From Streptomyces sp. A0958 (GTDB lineage Bacteria; Actinomycetota; Actinomycetes; Streptomycetales; Streptomycetaceae): DNA of 64,000 nucleotides. The notes below the pieces were generated by a model. It worked only from the letters and a program-made list of their open reading frames with translations. It was not told the origin of the DNA and did not search any database. Positions 8,069-17,625 of the stretch are shown here, piece after piece. The stretch is from contig NZ_SSBK01000017.1 of the NCBI RefSeq assembly GCF_004795035.1, positions 1 through 64,000 of the forward strand, in the 5' to 3' direction. Position 1 is the stretch's first letter, and every line of letters begins with the position of its first letter. The position numbers were made by a program, and so were the translations under genes.

Positions 8069-8761
8069 GTGCTCGCCCAGGTCTCCCCCTGGTACGCCCA
8101 CGCAGCCCAGCGCACAGCCGCCGCCCCCGCACACGCCCTCACCGCACCGGCCCGTATGGAATGGAGCACCCACGCCGGCCTCGGTCCCGGCGCCGAGATC
8201 CTGGGCCGGGACCTCTGCGGCAAACGCGTCCTGGAGCTGGGCTGCGGCCCCGGCCACAACGTGGCCCACCTCGCGAAGCACCACCAGGCCCACGTCACCG
8301 GCGTGGACCTGATCGGCCTCCAAGTGCGCCGCGCCCGCTCCCACTACGGCCACATCGACGGCGCCACGTTCGCCGCCGGCCACGCACTGCACCACCTGCA
8401 GGCCACCGGCCAGACCTTCGACGCGATCTACTCCATCTTCGGCGCCGTCGGCCTCGTCGCCCCCGAACTCCTCCTCGCCGCCATTTCCCGACGCCTGAAT
8501 CCGGGCGGTGTGCTGGCCTTCTCCGTCCCTCACCCGGCACGGGCCGGAAGACATCCATCCACGGACGACCGTCCGCGCGAGGACTACGTCACCGTGCCCG
8601 ACCGCACCCGACTGCCCCTCGTTCGATGGGAGTTCGACGCCCGACGCTGGGGAGCCCACCTCTCCCGGACCGGCCTGGGCGTCACCTCGGCGGTGGAGCT
8701 GCGGCACCCGCGCCGCGACCCGTGGCCCACCACCCTCCTGATCACCGCCCGCAAACGCTGA
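8069..8761 (+). CDS. SAM-dependent class I methyltransferase
   Basis: This is a 230-aa methyltransferase with a canonical SAM-binding motif I, VLELGCGPGHNVAHLA (residues about 54-69), an acidic motif II GVDLIGLQ, and a third region DAIYSIFGAVGLV. The GTG start at 8069 directly follows the TAG of the phosphotransferase gene, so expression is coupled. The C-terminal third is arginine-rich. The methylated substrate is unknown. It probably acts on the same molecule as its neighbours. Confidence 0.8.
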   Translation: MLAQVSPWYAHAAQRTAAAPAHALTAPARMEWSTHAGLGPGAEILGRDLCGKRVLELGCGPGHNVAHLAKHHQAHVTGVDLIGLQVRRARSHYGHIDGATFAAGHALHHLQATGQTFDAIYSIFGAVGLVAPELLLAAISRRLNPGGVLAFSVPHPARAGRHPSTDDRPREDYVTVPDRTRLPLVRWEFDARRWGAHLSRTGLGVTSAVELRHPRRDPWPTTLLITARKR

Positions 8762-8776
8762 CCGACGGAGGCACCG

Positions 8777-9322
8777 ATGACCCCTCCCTACCTGCTTCTC
8801 GACATCGACGGCGTCCTCATACCGTTCCCGGCCGCCGACGGCAGCACCCCGCCCACCCACGTCCGTCACACCGTCCTGCCTACCGGCCGGCACCCCGACG
8901 ACCCCGTGCCCATCTGGCTCGACCCGAGTCAGGGCGGCATTCTCGCCGACCTTCTGACCAGCTGGCTAGTCACTCCCGTGTGGTGCACAAGCTGGCGCAA
9001 GGACGCCGCCACGATCATCGGCCCCCTCCTGGGGCTGCCCGACTTCCCTTACCTCGACCTGCCTCATCCTCAGATCACCACCAGTCACCCCGACGGCTAC
9101 CTCTGGAAACGAGACCACGTCGACGTCTGGCTGGCAGACGCCCCCGCCATCTGGATCGACGACGACTTCACCGGCCTCGACCATGAATGGGCAGCAGAGC
9201 GCACCGCCAAGGGGACGCCGACCCTCCTCGTTCAGCCAGACCCACACCTCGGGCTGCAGCCCGAGCATCTGACCGAGGTGGCGAAGTGGGTCGCGCAGTT
9301 ACCCACAGCCCACGCCGTCTGA
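8777..9322 (+). CDS. HAD-like hydrolase domain protein
   Basis: The protein opens with [13 protein letters not shown], the HAD motif I (DxDGV/T) with both aspartates. [11 protein letters not shown] near residue 70 is a plausible motif II region, and [10 protein letters not shown] near 130 a plausible motif IV region with acidic metal ligands. Length 181 aa is short but normal for the Streptomyces HAD-domain group I recall. The ATG at 8777 has GGAGG seven bases upstream and lies 15 bp after the methyltransferase. It is the last gene of the operon, followed by a hairpin at 9329-9359. Confidence 0.75.
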   Translation: MTPPYLLLDIDGVLIPFPAADGSTPPTHVRHTVLPTGRHPDDPVPIWLDPSQGGILADLLTSWLVTPVWCTSWRKDAATIIGPLLGLPDFPYLDLPHPQITTSHPDGYLWKRDHVDVWLADAPAIWIDDDFTGLDHEWAAERTAKGTPTLLVQPDPHLGLQPEHLTEVAKWVAQLPTAHAV

Positions 9323-9328
9323 CGACTG

Positions 9329-9359
9329 ATGCCCTCGCTACCGCGAGCGGCGAGGGCAT
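9329..9359. terminator. Hairpin between convergent genes
   Basis: ATGCCCTCGC and GCGAGGGCAT form a perfect 10-bp stem with an 11-nt loop. It begins six bases after the HAD-like gene's stop and precedes the convergent DUF2716 gene's end at 9413. No long T run follows, so it could work from both sides with low efficiency. Confidence 0.5.
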
Positions 9360-9412
9360 GAGGATGCGCTGTGGGGTCTGACTCCTTGGTGCCTGTGGAG
9401 TCGGGACCCACC

Positions 9413-9931
9413 TCAGGTGGTGCCGGCTGCCCTGCCGGACCTACGGATCGGCTGTCCGAGGAGCTTCTCTACCTCCGCGGATGCGGCGTCGAGGAATTCC
9501 TGACCGAACAGACAGAGGGACTCTTCCCAGGGGTGCCCAAAACTGCCTATACGGAAGTCTTCCGACAGGTAGATGTAGTAGTCCCCATCGGGGTACGGGC
9601 TCAAAGGCCAGGCCGGCTGCCCAGGGCCACCGACGCCCTGCGGCGCGAAGCGATACGACGTGTGCTGCCAGTCGAGCGCGAGCAGCGTTCCGCTCGGGTC
9701 GATGCAGGACTTCAGCCCCTGCTCGACCACCTCGACCAGGCGGTCCAACCGCTCGTATTCAGGATCGTCGTCAAGCGCGGCAAGGCTCCAGGAAACCGAG
9801 GCGACGGGCTCCTTGATAGCTGGCCACTTGAGGGAACTCGTACTCGGCTGGAACTTGAACTCGTCGTAGAAGCGGTCCCAAACGCGTCGGTACTCGGCCT
9901 CAAGCAGCTCGACCACGGGACTCTCCGTCAT
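9413..9931 (-). CDS. DUF2716 domain-containing protein
   Basis: This 172-aa soluble protein resembles the DUF2716 family: [20 protein letters not shown] near the N-terminus, the [12 protein letters not shown] block, and a C-terminal [20 protein letters not shown] block with conserved aromatic residues. The family has no known function. ATG at 9931. It stands alone on the minus strand, convergent with the HAD-like gene and just downstream of the relaxase gene. A perfect 8-bp palindromic arm pair sits upstream at 9958-9976. Confidence 0.6.
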   Translation of the reverse strand: MTESPVVELLEAEYRRVWDRFYDEFKFQPSTSSLKWPAIKEPVASVSWSLAALDDDPEYERLDRLVEVVEQGLKSCIDPSGTLLALDWQHTSYRFAPQGVGGPGQPAWPLSPYPDGDYYIYLSEDFRIGSFGHPWEESLCLFGQEFLDAASAEVEKLLGQPIRRSGRAAGTT

Positions 9932-9957
9932 GGCCCGATCCTATCGAGTCGCCCGTG

Positions 9958-9976
9958 ATGTTCCCTCGGGGAACAT
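9958..9976. repeat. Palindrome ATGTTCCC/GGGAACAT upstream of DUF2716 gene
   Basis: ATGTTCCC, three bases, then GGGAACAT: a perfect 8-bp inverted repeat 27 bp upstream of the DUF2716 start and about 75 bp after the relaxase reading frame ends. It could be an operator for the former or part of a terminator for the latter. No T run is visible. Confidence 0.35.
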
Positions 9977-10049
9977 GTCGCACCAGGGGCAGTGCCGGCC
10001 TTCGCCTGCCGTTCCCTTCGTCGGGAATCTGGGCTGGGAGGGACCAGGG

Positions 10050-10410
10050 TCAGCGGTACCGCCTGCGCTCCTCGGGCCTCGTAGCCACTGGTGTGGCCGG
10101 AGGGCGCAGCGTGGCCGACATAGATGACGTTCCGCTGGTGGTGCTCCGGCTGCGAGCCGCTTGCGTCCGCCGGTTCGGCTGAGCGGTGATGCGCCAGTTG
10201 AGGACCTCGGCTGGGCGCTCGGCGCTGTCGAGCTCTCGCTGGGAGCCCACCTCGATCAGGAGACGTCGGGGGTTGTGGCCAGCGGTTTCGGCTTGGGCGA
10301 GGGTTGTGGTCAAGGCGATCCAAGTGGGGTCGGTGAGGATCCGGTCGGCGTGGTTGGGGAGGGCCGCGCGAACGTCCTGTTCGAAGCGGCGGGCGGTTGC
10401 GGCTCGTGGT
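10050..10410 (-). pseudogene. Out-of-frame C-terminal part of the relaxase
   Basis: A second minus-strand frame, one base out of step with the relaxase frame, encodes ARRFEQDVRAALPNHADRIL and TALAQAE-like text (TTLAQAETAGHNPRRLLIEV), then ELDSAERPAEVLNWRI. That is the C-terminal domain I expect in actinobacterial relaxases. The main frame instead runs into a proline/serine tail. The change of frame falls in the GC-rich stretch around 10387-10410 and equals one missing base. It is either a genuine mutation shortening the relaxase or a sequencing error. Confidence 0.6.
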
Positions 10411-11740
10411 GCGCCAAGTCCGCCAGGACAGGGGTGACGGCTTGCTGGTAGCCGGCCTGGAGGTGGCGGAGGGCTTCGTCGGCTGCTGCGGCTTGCTGTT
10501 GGTGGCCTCGTTGCTCGTGCCACTTGGCGGCGGCGCGGGCCAGGTGCACGGTGGCGAAGAGCAGTGCGATGGCGAGTCCGCCCGGCTCGTTGGAGGCGTA
10601 GGCGAGTTCCTTGGCGGCTTGGCGCAGGGCGGTAGCGGCCTGGTGATCCGCGCGGGTGGCGGATCGGCGGGCGCGGTTGAACGTCGAGGCTGCTACGCGT
10701 AGCTCTGCTTGGTGCGGGCCGAGTGTGGCGCTGGCGATGTTGTAGAGGGCGTCGCCGAAGGCGGCGAGGTGGGCCTGTGCGGCGGCATCGTCGTCGGAGT
10801 CGAGGACGGTGTGCGCCGTTTGTACCGCGGAGATGGTGTGCTGCCACGGTTCGGTGGGATCTGCCGCGAACCGGGGACGGTCGGCTGCCTCCTGGTCGGG
10901 GAGGCGTTCGCGGAGGCGGTTGAGGGAGAGGTCGGGGGCGAGCTTGGAACCCCCGTACCAGACGGGTTCGCCGGCCGCGTTGGTGTCGCCGGGGGCTGCG
11001 AGGCTGTAGCCGATCACGTCGCCTGTCTCGGGACCGAGGCGTGTCTTGACCTTGACGCCGAGGGACTGCAGCACGGTGAAGTAGTCGGCCTCAGTGTGTA
11101 CGGCGGCGGCGACCGCGTACGCCCGCTCGCGCAGCCAGTGCCGTGCCGTCACCGACTGGCCCTGGCGCTCGGCCTTCGCGCGTTCGGCGCCGGTGGGGGT
11201 GCGAGGCGCGGTGAGGTCGCCGGACTTCAGGCGGCGCAGGCCGAACTCGGTTTCGATCCTGCGGCACTCGGCCTGCGCGCGGCGTCCGTCCTGGTGGGTG
11301 CGGGGACGGCGTCCGTCGGCGCGGACGGTGGTGGCCATGATGTGGATGTGGTCGTCCGCGTGGCGGACCGCGATCCATCGGCAGGCCCCCTCCTCGCCGT
11401 CGGGGGCGATGCCCGTGGCGTGCACGACGCGGCGGGCGACCTCGGCCCACTCGGTGTCGGTGAGGTAGCGGTCACCGGGCGCGGTGCGAACCGGGCAGTG
11501 CCAGACGTGCTGAGCGGGCTTCTTGCCGCCGAGCTCGCGGGTGCGGAGGTCGACGTGGTGGTCGAGTCGCCTGGCGAGCTGGGAGTAGGTAGCGGCCGGG
11601 TCGCGGCCGGGATCGGGAGCGCCGCCCATGTCCCAGGCGGCGACGATGTGGGGGTTGGTGTGCTCGTCGCGGCGGCCGGGGCCGAAGAGGTAGGCGATCA
11701 GTCCGCGGCTGTCGGAACCGGTGGAGACGTCAGGAACCAT
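10310..11740 (-). CDS. Relaxase/mobilization nuclease (MobA-like), C-terminus frameshifted
   Basis: This protein would nick oriT and pilot the strand during conjugation. The N-terminal relaxase domain begins MVPDVSTGSD with GLIAYLFGPG. The metal-binding triad motif is present as RHADDHIHIMATTVR near residue 150. Residues about 240-310 follow a mid domain (SLGVKVKTRLGPETGDVIGY), then long helices to 450. The last about 25 residues are a frame-shifted tail; the true C-terminal domain lies at 10050-10410 in another frame. ATG at 11740 sits inside the end of mobC (11-bp overlap), showing translational coupling. The catalytic domain is intact, so a shortened but active enzyme is conceivable. Confidence 0.75.
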   Translation of the reverse strand: MVPDVSTGSDSRGLIAYLFGPGRRDEHTNPHIVAAWDMGGAPDPGRDPAATYSQLARRLDHHVDLRTRELGGKKPAQHVWHCPVRTAPGDRYLTDTEWAEVARRVVHATGIAPDGEEGACRWIAVRHADDHIHIMATTVRADGRRPRTHQDGRRAQAECRRIETEFGLRRLKSGDLTAPRTPTGAERAKAERQGQSVTARHWLRERAYAVAAAVHTEADYFTVLQSLGVKVKTRLGPETGDVIGYSLAAPGDTNAAGEPVWYGGSKLAPDLSLNRLRERLPDQEAADRPRFAADPTEPWQHTISAVQTAHTVLDSDDDAAAQAHLAAFGDALYNIASATLGPHQAELRVAASTFNRARRSATRADHQAATALRQAAKELAYASNEPGGLAIALLFATVHLARAAAKWHEQRGHQQQAAAADEALRHLQAGYQQAVTPVLADLAHHEPQPPAASNRTFARPSPTTPTGSSPTPLGSP

Positions 11741-12437
11741 AAGTCGTGCCGTCCGTCAGGAGCTGGTCGATGAGGTGGAAGCTGTTCTGTGCTGCTTGCT
11801 CGACGCGGTCCAGAACCGCCTCGGCACGCTCGGGCACGGTTCCTCGATTGATGGCTGCGGTGATCTGGTTGAGGTTGCCGCCGATGCGGTTCAGCGCGAC
11901 CGTGTGCGCCTCGACGGCCTCGATCAGCGGGCGCAGAGGATCGTCCTCCGGACTGCCGACCAGGTCGGCCTTGCCTTGCGCAACGGCCAGGGCCGCATCT
12001 CCGACGAATCCGGCGAACCTCTGACCGCGCTGGTGAGCAGCGGCGCTGATCACTTGGACCGCGGTGCGCGTGAAGCGGATGGTCTTCTCCTGGTCCCGCT
12101 TCTCCACGGTGCGCTTGCGGTTCATCTGCGCGGGCAGGACGGGGGCGTCGAGATCACGCCAGGAGGGCTGCTCGACGAGCGGTGGGACATCGGCCGGCGG
12201 ATTGCGGGGACCTACGGAGTCGGCTGCGGGCTGGCAGGAGCCCTTGTCCACCCCCTCCTCCGGCTCGGGCGCCCCCTGGCGCTCGGCCTTGTCCTCCGCC
12301 ACCCCTGGGGCGGGGGCAAGCGCGGACGAAGCCTCGTTAGAGGCTCGTTCGCTCCAGCTTGCTGCTGGTCGTCGGGTGAGCCTGAACAGCTTCCTGCGGC
12401 GGCGGGAGGTGGGGTCGTCGGCGTTCGATTCGGGCAT
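11730..12437 (-). CDS. mobC: MobC-like relaxosome accessory protein
   Basis: The C-terminal half carries the MobC signature as ALNRIGGNLNQITAAINRG near residue 190, preceded by an RHH-like segment (KTIRFTRTAVQVISAAAHQR). The first about 100 residues are proline- and glutamate-rich and look disordered. MobC proteins bind oriT and help melt it for the relaxase. The gene overlaps the relaxase start, giving the usual mobC-mobA order. The sequence just upstream (12438-12617) is dense in repeats and is the natural place for oriT. Confidence 0.75.
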   Translation of the reverse strand: MPESNADDPTSRRRRKLFRLTRRPAASWSERASNEASSALAPAPGVAEDKAERQGAPEPEEGVDKGSCQPAADSVGPRNPPADVPPLVEQPSWRDLDAPVLPAQMNRKRTVEKRDQEKTIRFTRTAVQVISAAAHQRGQRFAGFVGDAALAVAQGKADLVGSPEDDPLRPLIEAVEAHTVALNRIGGNLNQITAAINRGTVPERAEAVLDRVEQAAQNSFHLIDQLLTDGTTYGS

Positions 12438-12471
12438 GGTGGTGCTCCGTCAGTCGTGTGGGGTGGCCCGT

Positions 12472-12590
12472 CGTCGCATCCGTCGCATCCGTCGCGTGGC
12501 TGGTCAGCACAGGTACGGAGAGGGCCGCAGGTACGGATCGATCCGTAACGGCGAGGAGATCCGTCCCCGCGCTGACCTGCGCGGGGACGG
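12472..12590. other. Candidate origin of transfer (oriT), repeat-rich
   Basis: Between mobC and the DUF3631 gene lie direct repeats CGTCGCATC (12472-12480, 12481-12489), a perfect palindrome ACGGATCGATCCGT (12533-12546), and a perfect 12-bp inverted repeat CCGTCCCCGCGC/GCGCGGGGACGG with a 6-nt loop (12561-12590). Direct repeats plus hairpins next to mobC-mobA are what known oriT regions contain. The last hairpin could alternatively be the DUF3631 gene's terminator, as it lies 28 bp after its stop. Confidence 0.4.
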
Positions 12591-12617
12591 ATGCGACGGA
12601 TTGATGCGGACCTGGTG

Positions 12618-14070
12618 TCAGCGAGTGGGCCTGGGCCCTGCGGGCTTTCCCGGCGGGCCGGTGGGCAGCGCCCCGGACGGAGGGGCGGGCGGCCTGCCCT
12701 GGGCCGGACGTGCCGGGACCTCGGCGGTGGGTGCCGACGGGGCGGGGTCGGGGCAGTAGCGAGCCCATGCGTCCACGAACTGGTTGCGGGCGTACGCCTT
12801 GGCCTGCTGGCCTTTCTCGAACCGGTAGTTGGCCGGGCTGATGCCGAAGTCGCGCAGCAGATTCGCCAGGTGGTAGGCGTTCAACCCCTTCGTGCCGTAC
12901 TCCGCCCACGGGGCCTCGGCGTCCTGGATCAGCACGGCCAGCAGGTCCTGGCTGCGCAGTGCCTCCCTGCCGCCCTCCTGGTCGAAGACACGGCGGATGT
13001 CACGCAGCAGCCGTGTCTTCAGCGTCGTCTGCTCGTCCTGGACCACCTCGTTGCGCGTCATCGCCAGACAGGCGGCACGTGCCCGCGCGGGCCAGTGCCC
13101 GCCGGCGAGGTCGGCGACGATGACGAGCGGCTCCCATGTGTCGGCGGCGCGGTCCTCGACGGGCATCTTCGGCACCGCGCCCGCGACGGTGCCGCGCTGC
13201 GGGACCAGCCAGTCGGCCAGCCGGTCGCGAAGCGCGTGCAGTTCCGGTACGGAGTACCGCGATCGGAACGGGGTGATCCGCTCGCCCGGCTTGCGCTTCT
13301 GCATGCGGATGACGATTGCCCGGTCCATGATCGTGTCCGGCAGGTCACCGATACCGGCCAGCGCCGCCATCGCGAAGGTGGGGAATGCGGTCGGCTTGTG
13401 CTCCGGCCCGGAGATCCGCCAGGCGGGCCGGTTGCGCTGGTGCCCGGCGTTCAGCAGGCCGCGCAGGTCCTCTTTGTCGCCCGCTTTGGGGCCGAAGATG
13501 GTGTCGGCCTCGTCCACCAGCAGCGTCGGCGGGTTCTTGCCGATGACGCGGAAGACGACGGCGGGGGAGGTGTTGACCGTCATCATCGGCTGGTGGACGG
13601 TCTCGTCGAGAACGTCCAGGAGACGGGACTTGCCGCACCCCTTGGTCGGTCCGACGACCGCCAGCCGTGGTGCGTGCTGGAGGCCAGGCTGGATGTGGGA
13701 GGCCGCGACCCAGAGGGTGACGGCGGTCAGGGGCCTCGTCGCTGGGCAGCACCACGTACCGCCTGATCGCCGTGCGGAGGTCGTCCAGCAGCGCGCTGCC
13801 TTCGCCTGCCGCCTCGCCGCCGTCTTGGGTTTCTGATCCGCCTGCAGCAGGATCGACTGCGCTGTCCGACGCGGTTGTCGGGGCGCTGACCTGAGCAGGT
13901 CGCGAACCGGGAGTGCTCCGATTCGGAGCATCGGAGGTCGCGCCTCCCGTGCCGGCACGTGGTTCCGTCCGCTCTTCGCGGTTCCGAGGCAGACCCTGGC
14001 CCGGGATCGCGATCGGTGGCCAGGCAACACCGGATGCCTTCGAGGGGGCGGGGGACGTAGGGTCCTCCAT
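12618..14070 (-). pseudogene. DUF3631 ATPase/helicase-like protein, frameshifted
   Basis: This is the DUF3631 protein common in Streptomyces elements, with a Walker A-type VVGPTKGCGKSRLLDV and Walker B TLLVDEADTIFG. It was probably about 483 aa starting at ATG 14070 (GAGGAA upstream). The N-terminal part ends ALLDDLRTAIRRYVVLPSDE in one frame and continues TAVTLWVAASH in the next, joined at a run of four G on the plus strand (13730-13733). One extra base explains this exactly. The out-of-frame 5' extension to 14120 is spurious. A role in element replication or maintenance is inferred from family context. With the frameshift the protein would be broken unless the base is a sequencing error. 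Confidence 0.75.
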
Positions 14071-14218
14071 AGACGTTCCTCTCGGGTGAGGGACGAGACG
14101 AACAAGGTCTCGCCCCTCACGGGTTCGTTCGTTCAGGGATGGGCGACGTGCAGGGGAATCTCCGGCCCTCGGCGTTGGCGCGCCGGGGGCCGTTGCTGTG
14201 TCTGGGCCTGTCGGTGGC

Positions 14219-14413
14219 TCATGAGGCCAGGCCCCAGTCCTCTCCACCGTCGATCAGCGCGCGCTCGTAGCGCAGCAGTTCGGCCTCGGGGTAGAGAACC
14301 CGCTTGCCGATCTTGATGCCGCGCGGTCCCTTCTCCAGATGGCGCCAGTAGCGGACGGTGCTCTCGGCAGTGCGGTAGCGCTCAGCGACCTCGGAGGTGG
14401 TCAGGTATCGCAT
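14219..14413 (-). CDS. Excisionase-like HTH protein (Xis/AlpA type)
   Basis: A 64-aa protein made almost entirely of a winged helix-turn-helix: MRYLTTSEVAERYRTAESTV, then RYWRHLEKGP and IKIGKRVLYPEAELLRYE. This pattern is shared by element-borne excisionases and AlpA-like regulators. It would bend DNA at the attachment site or control the mobility genes. Its TGA overlaps ATGA of the downstream region leading into the DUF3631 gene. It is divergent from the XRE regulator across 120 bp that hold two ATTCGG(C/A)TAG repeats. Confidence 0.75.
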   Translation of the reverse strand: MRYLTTSEVAERYRTAESTVRYWRHLEKGPRGIKIGKRVLYPEAELLRYERALIDGGEDWGLAS

Positions 14414-14533
14414 GTGTTCCCATTCGGCTAGTTATCGATTCGATCTGCATAATCAGTACCTCATGATCGGCGGTTAGCCAAACCGGGAAGGCCATGTTTC
14501 AATTCGGATAGCGGTGGTCGCGATGGAGGTTCG
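14414..14533. promoter_or_regulatory. Divergent promoter region with ATTCGG(C/A)TAG repeats
   Basis: This 120-bp AT-richer stretch lies between the excisionase-like gene and the XRE regulator. ATTCGGCTAG (14422-14431) and ATTCGGATAG (14502-14511) are direct near-identical decamers 80 bp apart, one close to each gene start. They are good candidates for operators of the XRE protein, which would let it set the balance between integration and excision genes. Confidence 0.45.
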
Positions 14534-15034
14534 ATGGCAGGCGAGAAGGCAGAGGGCGGCGAAGTGCCGCTGCTCTACAGCGAAGGCAACGTGGCGGGCC
14601 GCGTTGCCTTGGAGCGCGAGGTCAGAGGGTGGAGCACGACTGAGCTGGCCGAGCGGGTGACCAGAGCCGGCGTGAAGATGAACCAGACGGCCGTGTGGCG
14701 CATCGAGAACGGCTCTCCCCGCCGGCGCATCAACCTCGACGAGGCCCTCGCCTTCTCCCGCGTCTTCGAGCTCCCCCTCGAAGAACTCATGTCACCGCCC
14801 CTGGAAGGGCTCGACATCGATAGCCGACGGCTCGTCCAGGAAGCCGTCGAAGCGTTCTACGAAACCCGCGACGCCCGCGACCGCCTGCACCGCGCCGTGG
14901 TCGCCGTGGCGGACCACATCAAGGCACACCCCGACAGCTCACGCGCGATCAACGAGCAGTGCCTCCGCCTCATGGGCGACGAGCGGGACGCTCGCACCCT
15001 CACCAGCGACATCGAGGACGGCGGCCACTACTGA
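14534..15034 (+). CDS. XRE-family HTH regulator of the element
   Basis: This 166-aa regulator has an N-terminal helix-turn-helix (residues about 20-85: LEREVRGWSTTELAERV, then MNQTAVWRIENG) followed by helical C-terminal residues of unknown role. ATG at 14534 has GGAGG four bases upstream. It ends 24 bp before the integrase start, so the two are likely one operon. This regulator-then-int arrangement, divergent from xis, is common in actinobacterial elements. It likely represses its own promoter and possibly xis. Confidence 0.75.
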   Translation: MAGEKAEGGEVPLLYSEGNVAGRVALEREVRGWSTTELAERVTRAGVKMNQTAVWRIENGSPRRRINLDEALAFSRVFELPLEELMSPPLEGLDIDSRRLVQEAVEAFYETRDARDRLHRAVVAVADHIKAHPDSSRAINEQCLRLMGDERDARTLTSDIEDGGHY

Positions 15035-15058
15035 CAACCAGCACAAAGGAGAAGCCAC

Positions 15059-16177
15059 TTGGCGAACATCCAGAAGCGCCCCAACGGCAAATGGCGTGCC
15101 CGCTACCGCGACCTCGACGGCAAGGAACACGCCCGCCACTTCGACCGCAAGAGCGACGCCCAGCGCTGGCTCGACGAGGTCACAACCAGCGTGGTCACCG
15201 GGCAGTACGTCGACCCGCGCTCGGCGAAGAAACCCTTCAAGGAGTACGCGGAGGAGTGGCGGGCCAGCCAGCCGCACAGGCCGTCGACGGCCAAGGCCGT
15301 AGCCCAGCACCTGCGTTGCTACGCCTACCCCGTCTGGGAGAAGCGGGCACTCGGCGCGATCAAGCCCGGTGACGTGCAGAGCTGGATCACCAGCCTGACG
15401 ACCACCCACAAGCTGGCTGCGAGCACTTCCCGCACCGTCTTCAACACGGTCAACGCCGTCTTCCGGGCAGCGGTCCGCGACCGCATGATTCCGCACAACC
15501 CCTGCACCGACGCGAAGCTGCCCTCAGTTCCGAGGAAGAAGGTCGTACCCCTGGCCGTCGAACAGGTGCGGACGCTGGCCGAGGAGATACCCGGCCGCTA
15601 CAAGGGCCTGGTCCTGCTGGGCGCGTGCACCGGGCTCCGCCCCGGCGAGCTCTTCGGCCTCCAACTCCGGCACGTAGACCTACTGCACGCGACCGTCTCG
15701 GTCGAGCAGCAGATCCAGCAGACCGCCAAGCACGGCGTGTACGTCTGCCCGCCCAAGACCGCTCGCTCGCACCGCACGGTCCCGCTCCCCCGCATGGCGG
15801 TGGATGCGATGAAGGCCCACCTGCGGGACTTCCCCGCCGATGGGCCCGAGAGCTGGATCTTCACTGCACCACAAGGCGGGCCCGTGGTCTACACGCACTT
15901 CATGGACGGGTCCTGGCGGCCCGCCTGTGCGAAGGCCGGCATACCGAAGGGCACCGGACCCCACGCCCTCCGGCACCACTACGCCAGCCTGCTGATCAAG
16001 CACGGCGAGTCCGTGAAGACGGTCTCCGAGCGTCTCGGCCACACCAACGCGGCCATGACACTGAACATCTACACCCACCTGTGGCCCGACTCCGAGGAGC
16101 GGACCCGGGCCGCCGTCGACAAGGCGTACGCCGACCAGTCCGCCGATGCCCAGCCACAGGTCGACGAAGCGGCGTAA
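15059..16177 (+). CDS. int: Tyrosine recombinase integrase
   Basis: A 372-aa integrase that would catalyse integration and excision of the element at the ychF core. The N-terminal AP2-like arm-binding part is NGKWRARYRDLDGKEHARHF, followed by a SAM-like domain (about 60-160). Catalytic residues are visible: Arg in ACTGLRPGELFGL, HALRHHYASLL (His and Arg), LGHTNAAMTLNIYTHL (His and the nucleophile Tyr). The TTG start at 15059 follows AAGGAG at suitable spacing. It lies 112 bp from the right core, the usual position. No frameshift; it looks functional. Confidence 0.9.
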   Translation: MANIQKRPNGKWRARYRDLDGKEHARHFDRKSDAQRWLDEVTTSVVTGQYVDPRSAKKPFKEYAEEWRASQPHRPSTAKAVAQHLRCYAYPVWEKRALGAIKPGDVQSWITSLTTTHKLAASTSRTVFNTVNAVFRAAVRDRMIPHNPCTDAKLPSVPRKKVVPLAVEQVRTLAEEIPGRYKGLVLLGACTGLRPGELFGLQLRHVDLLHATVSVEQQIQQTAKHGVYVCPPKTARSHRTVPLPRMAVDAMKAHLRDFPADGPESWIFTAPQGGPVVYTHFMDGSWRPACAKAGIPKGTGPHALRHHYASLLIKHGESVKTVSERLGHTNAAMTLNIYTHLWPDSEERTRAAVDKAYADQSADAQPQVDEAA

Positions 16178-16211
16178 CCGCTCCCCCGCGTGCCGGATTC
16201 GTCCAGCACGC

Positions 16212-16230
16212 TGCGGACTCCGTGCGGACC
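16212..16230 (+). repeat. Paired TGCGGAC(T/C)C direct repeats, candidate integrase arm sites (right end)
   Basis: TGCGGACTC (16212-16220) and TGCGGACC (16223-16230) are 11 bp apart, 60-80 bp inside the right core and just after the integrase gene. The same octamer pair occurs inside the left end (496-516). Together they mark both arms of a predicted attP. Confidence 0.5.
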
Positions 16231-16285
16231 GCAAAAGCCGCCCAACCCGCTCCGTCGCAGGTCAGACGGCCTTTCGCCGGACGTA

Positions 16286-17374
<1,089 letters not shown>

Positions 17375-17548
17375 GACACAAACGTCCGCTCAGGATCAAG
17401 AAGGGTGGGGTCGGCCGCGACTCCAGACACGCTCACCGGCTCCTCGTTCGCACGGCAGCCCAAGCGCGCCATCGTCCACGTGCGCGTATCACGGTACAGG
17501 GACAAGGACGAGAAGATCTCCCTCGAACTCCAGATCGATGCGTCCAGC

Positions 17549-17584
17549 GCGCTGACGGACGCGCTGACGGGTGCGCTGACGGAC
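17549..17584 (+). repeat. Three 12-bp tandem copies of GCGCTGACGGAC
   Basis: GCGCTGACGG starts at 17549, 17561 and 17573, giving a 12-bp period in the 250-bp gap between ychF and the acetyltransferase gene. I see no gene in the rest of the gap. Confidence 0.6.
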
Positions 17585-17625
17585 GGTCCCGAGACGTGCG
17601 GACCTCGTTCCCGGTGCGTGTCCGA

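Noticed and set aside
10387-10410. Programmed frameshift in the relaxase gene
   Set aside because: No slippery heptamer and no obvious downstream stimulatory structure; a one-base mutation or error is simpler.
13738-14120. In-frame 5' extension of the DUF3631 frame (the 500-aa version)
   Set aside because: Its residues are arginine/proline noise; the real N-terminal part is in the neighbouring frame starting at 14070.
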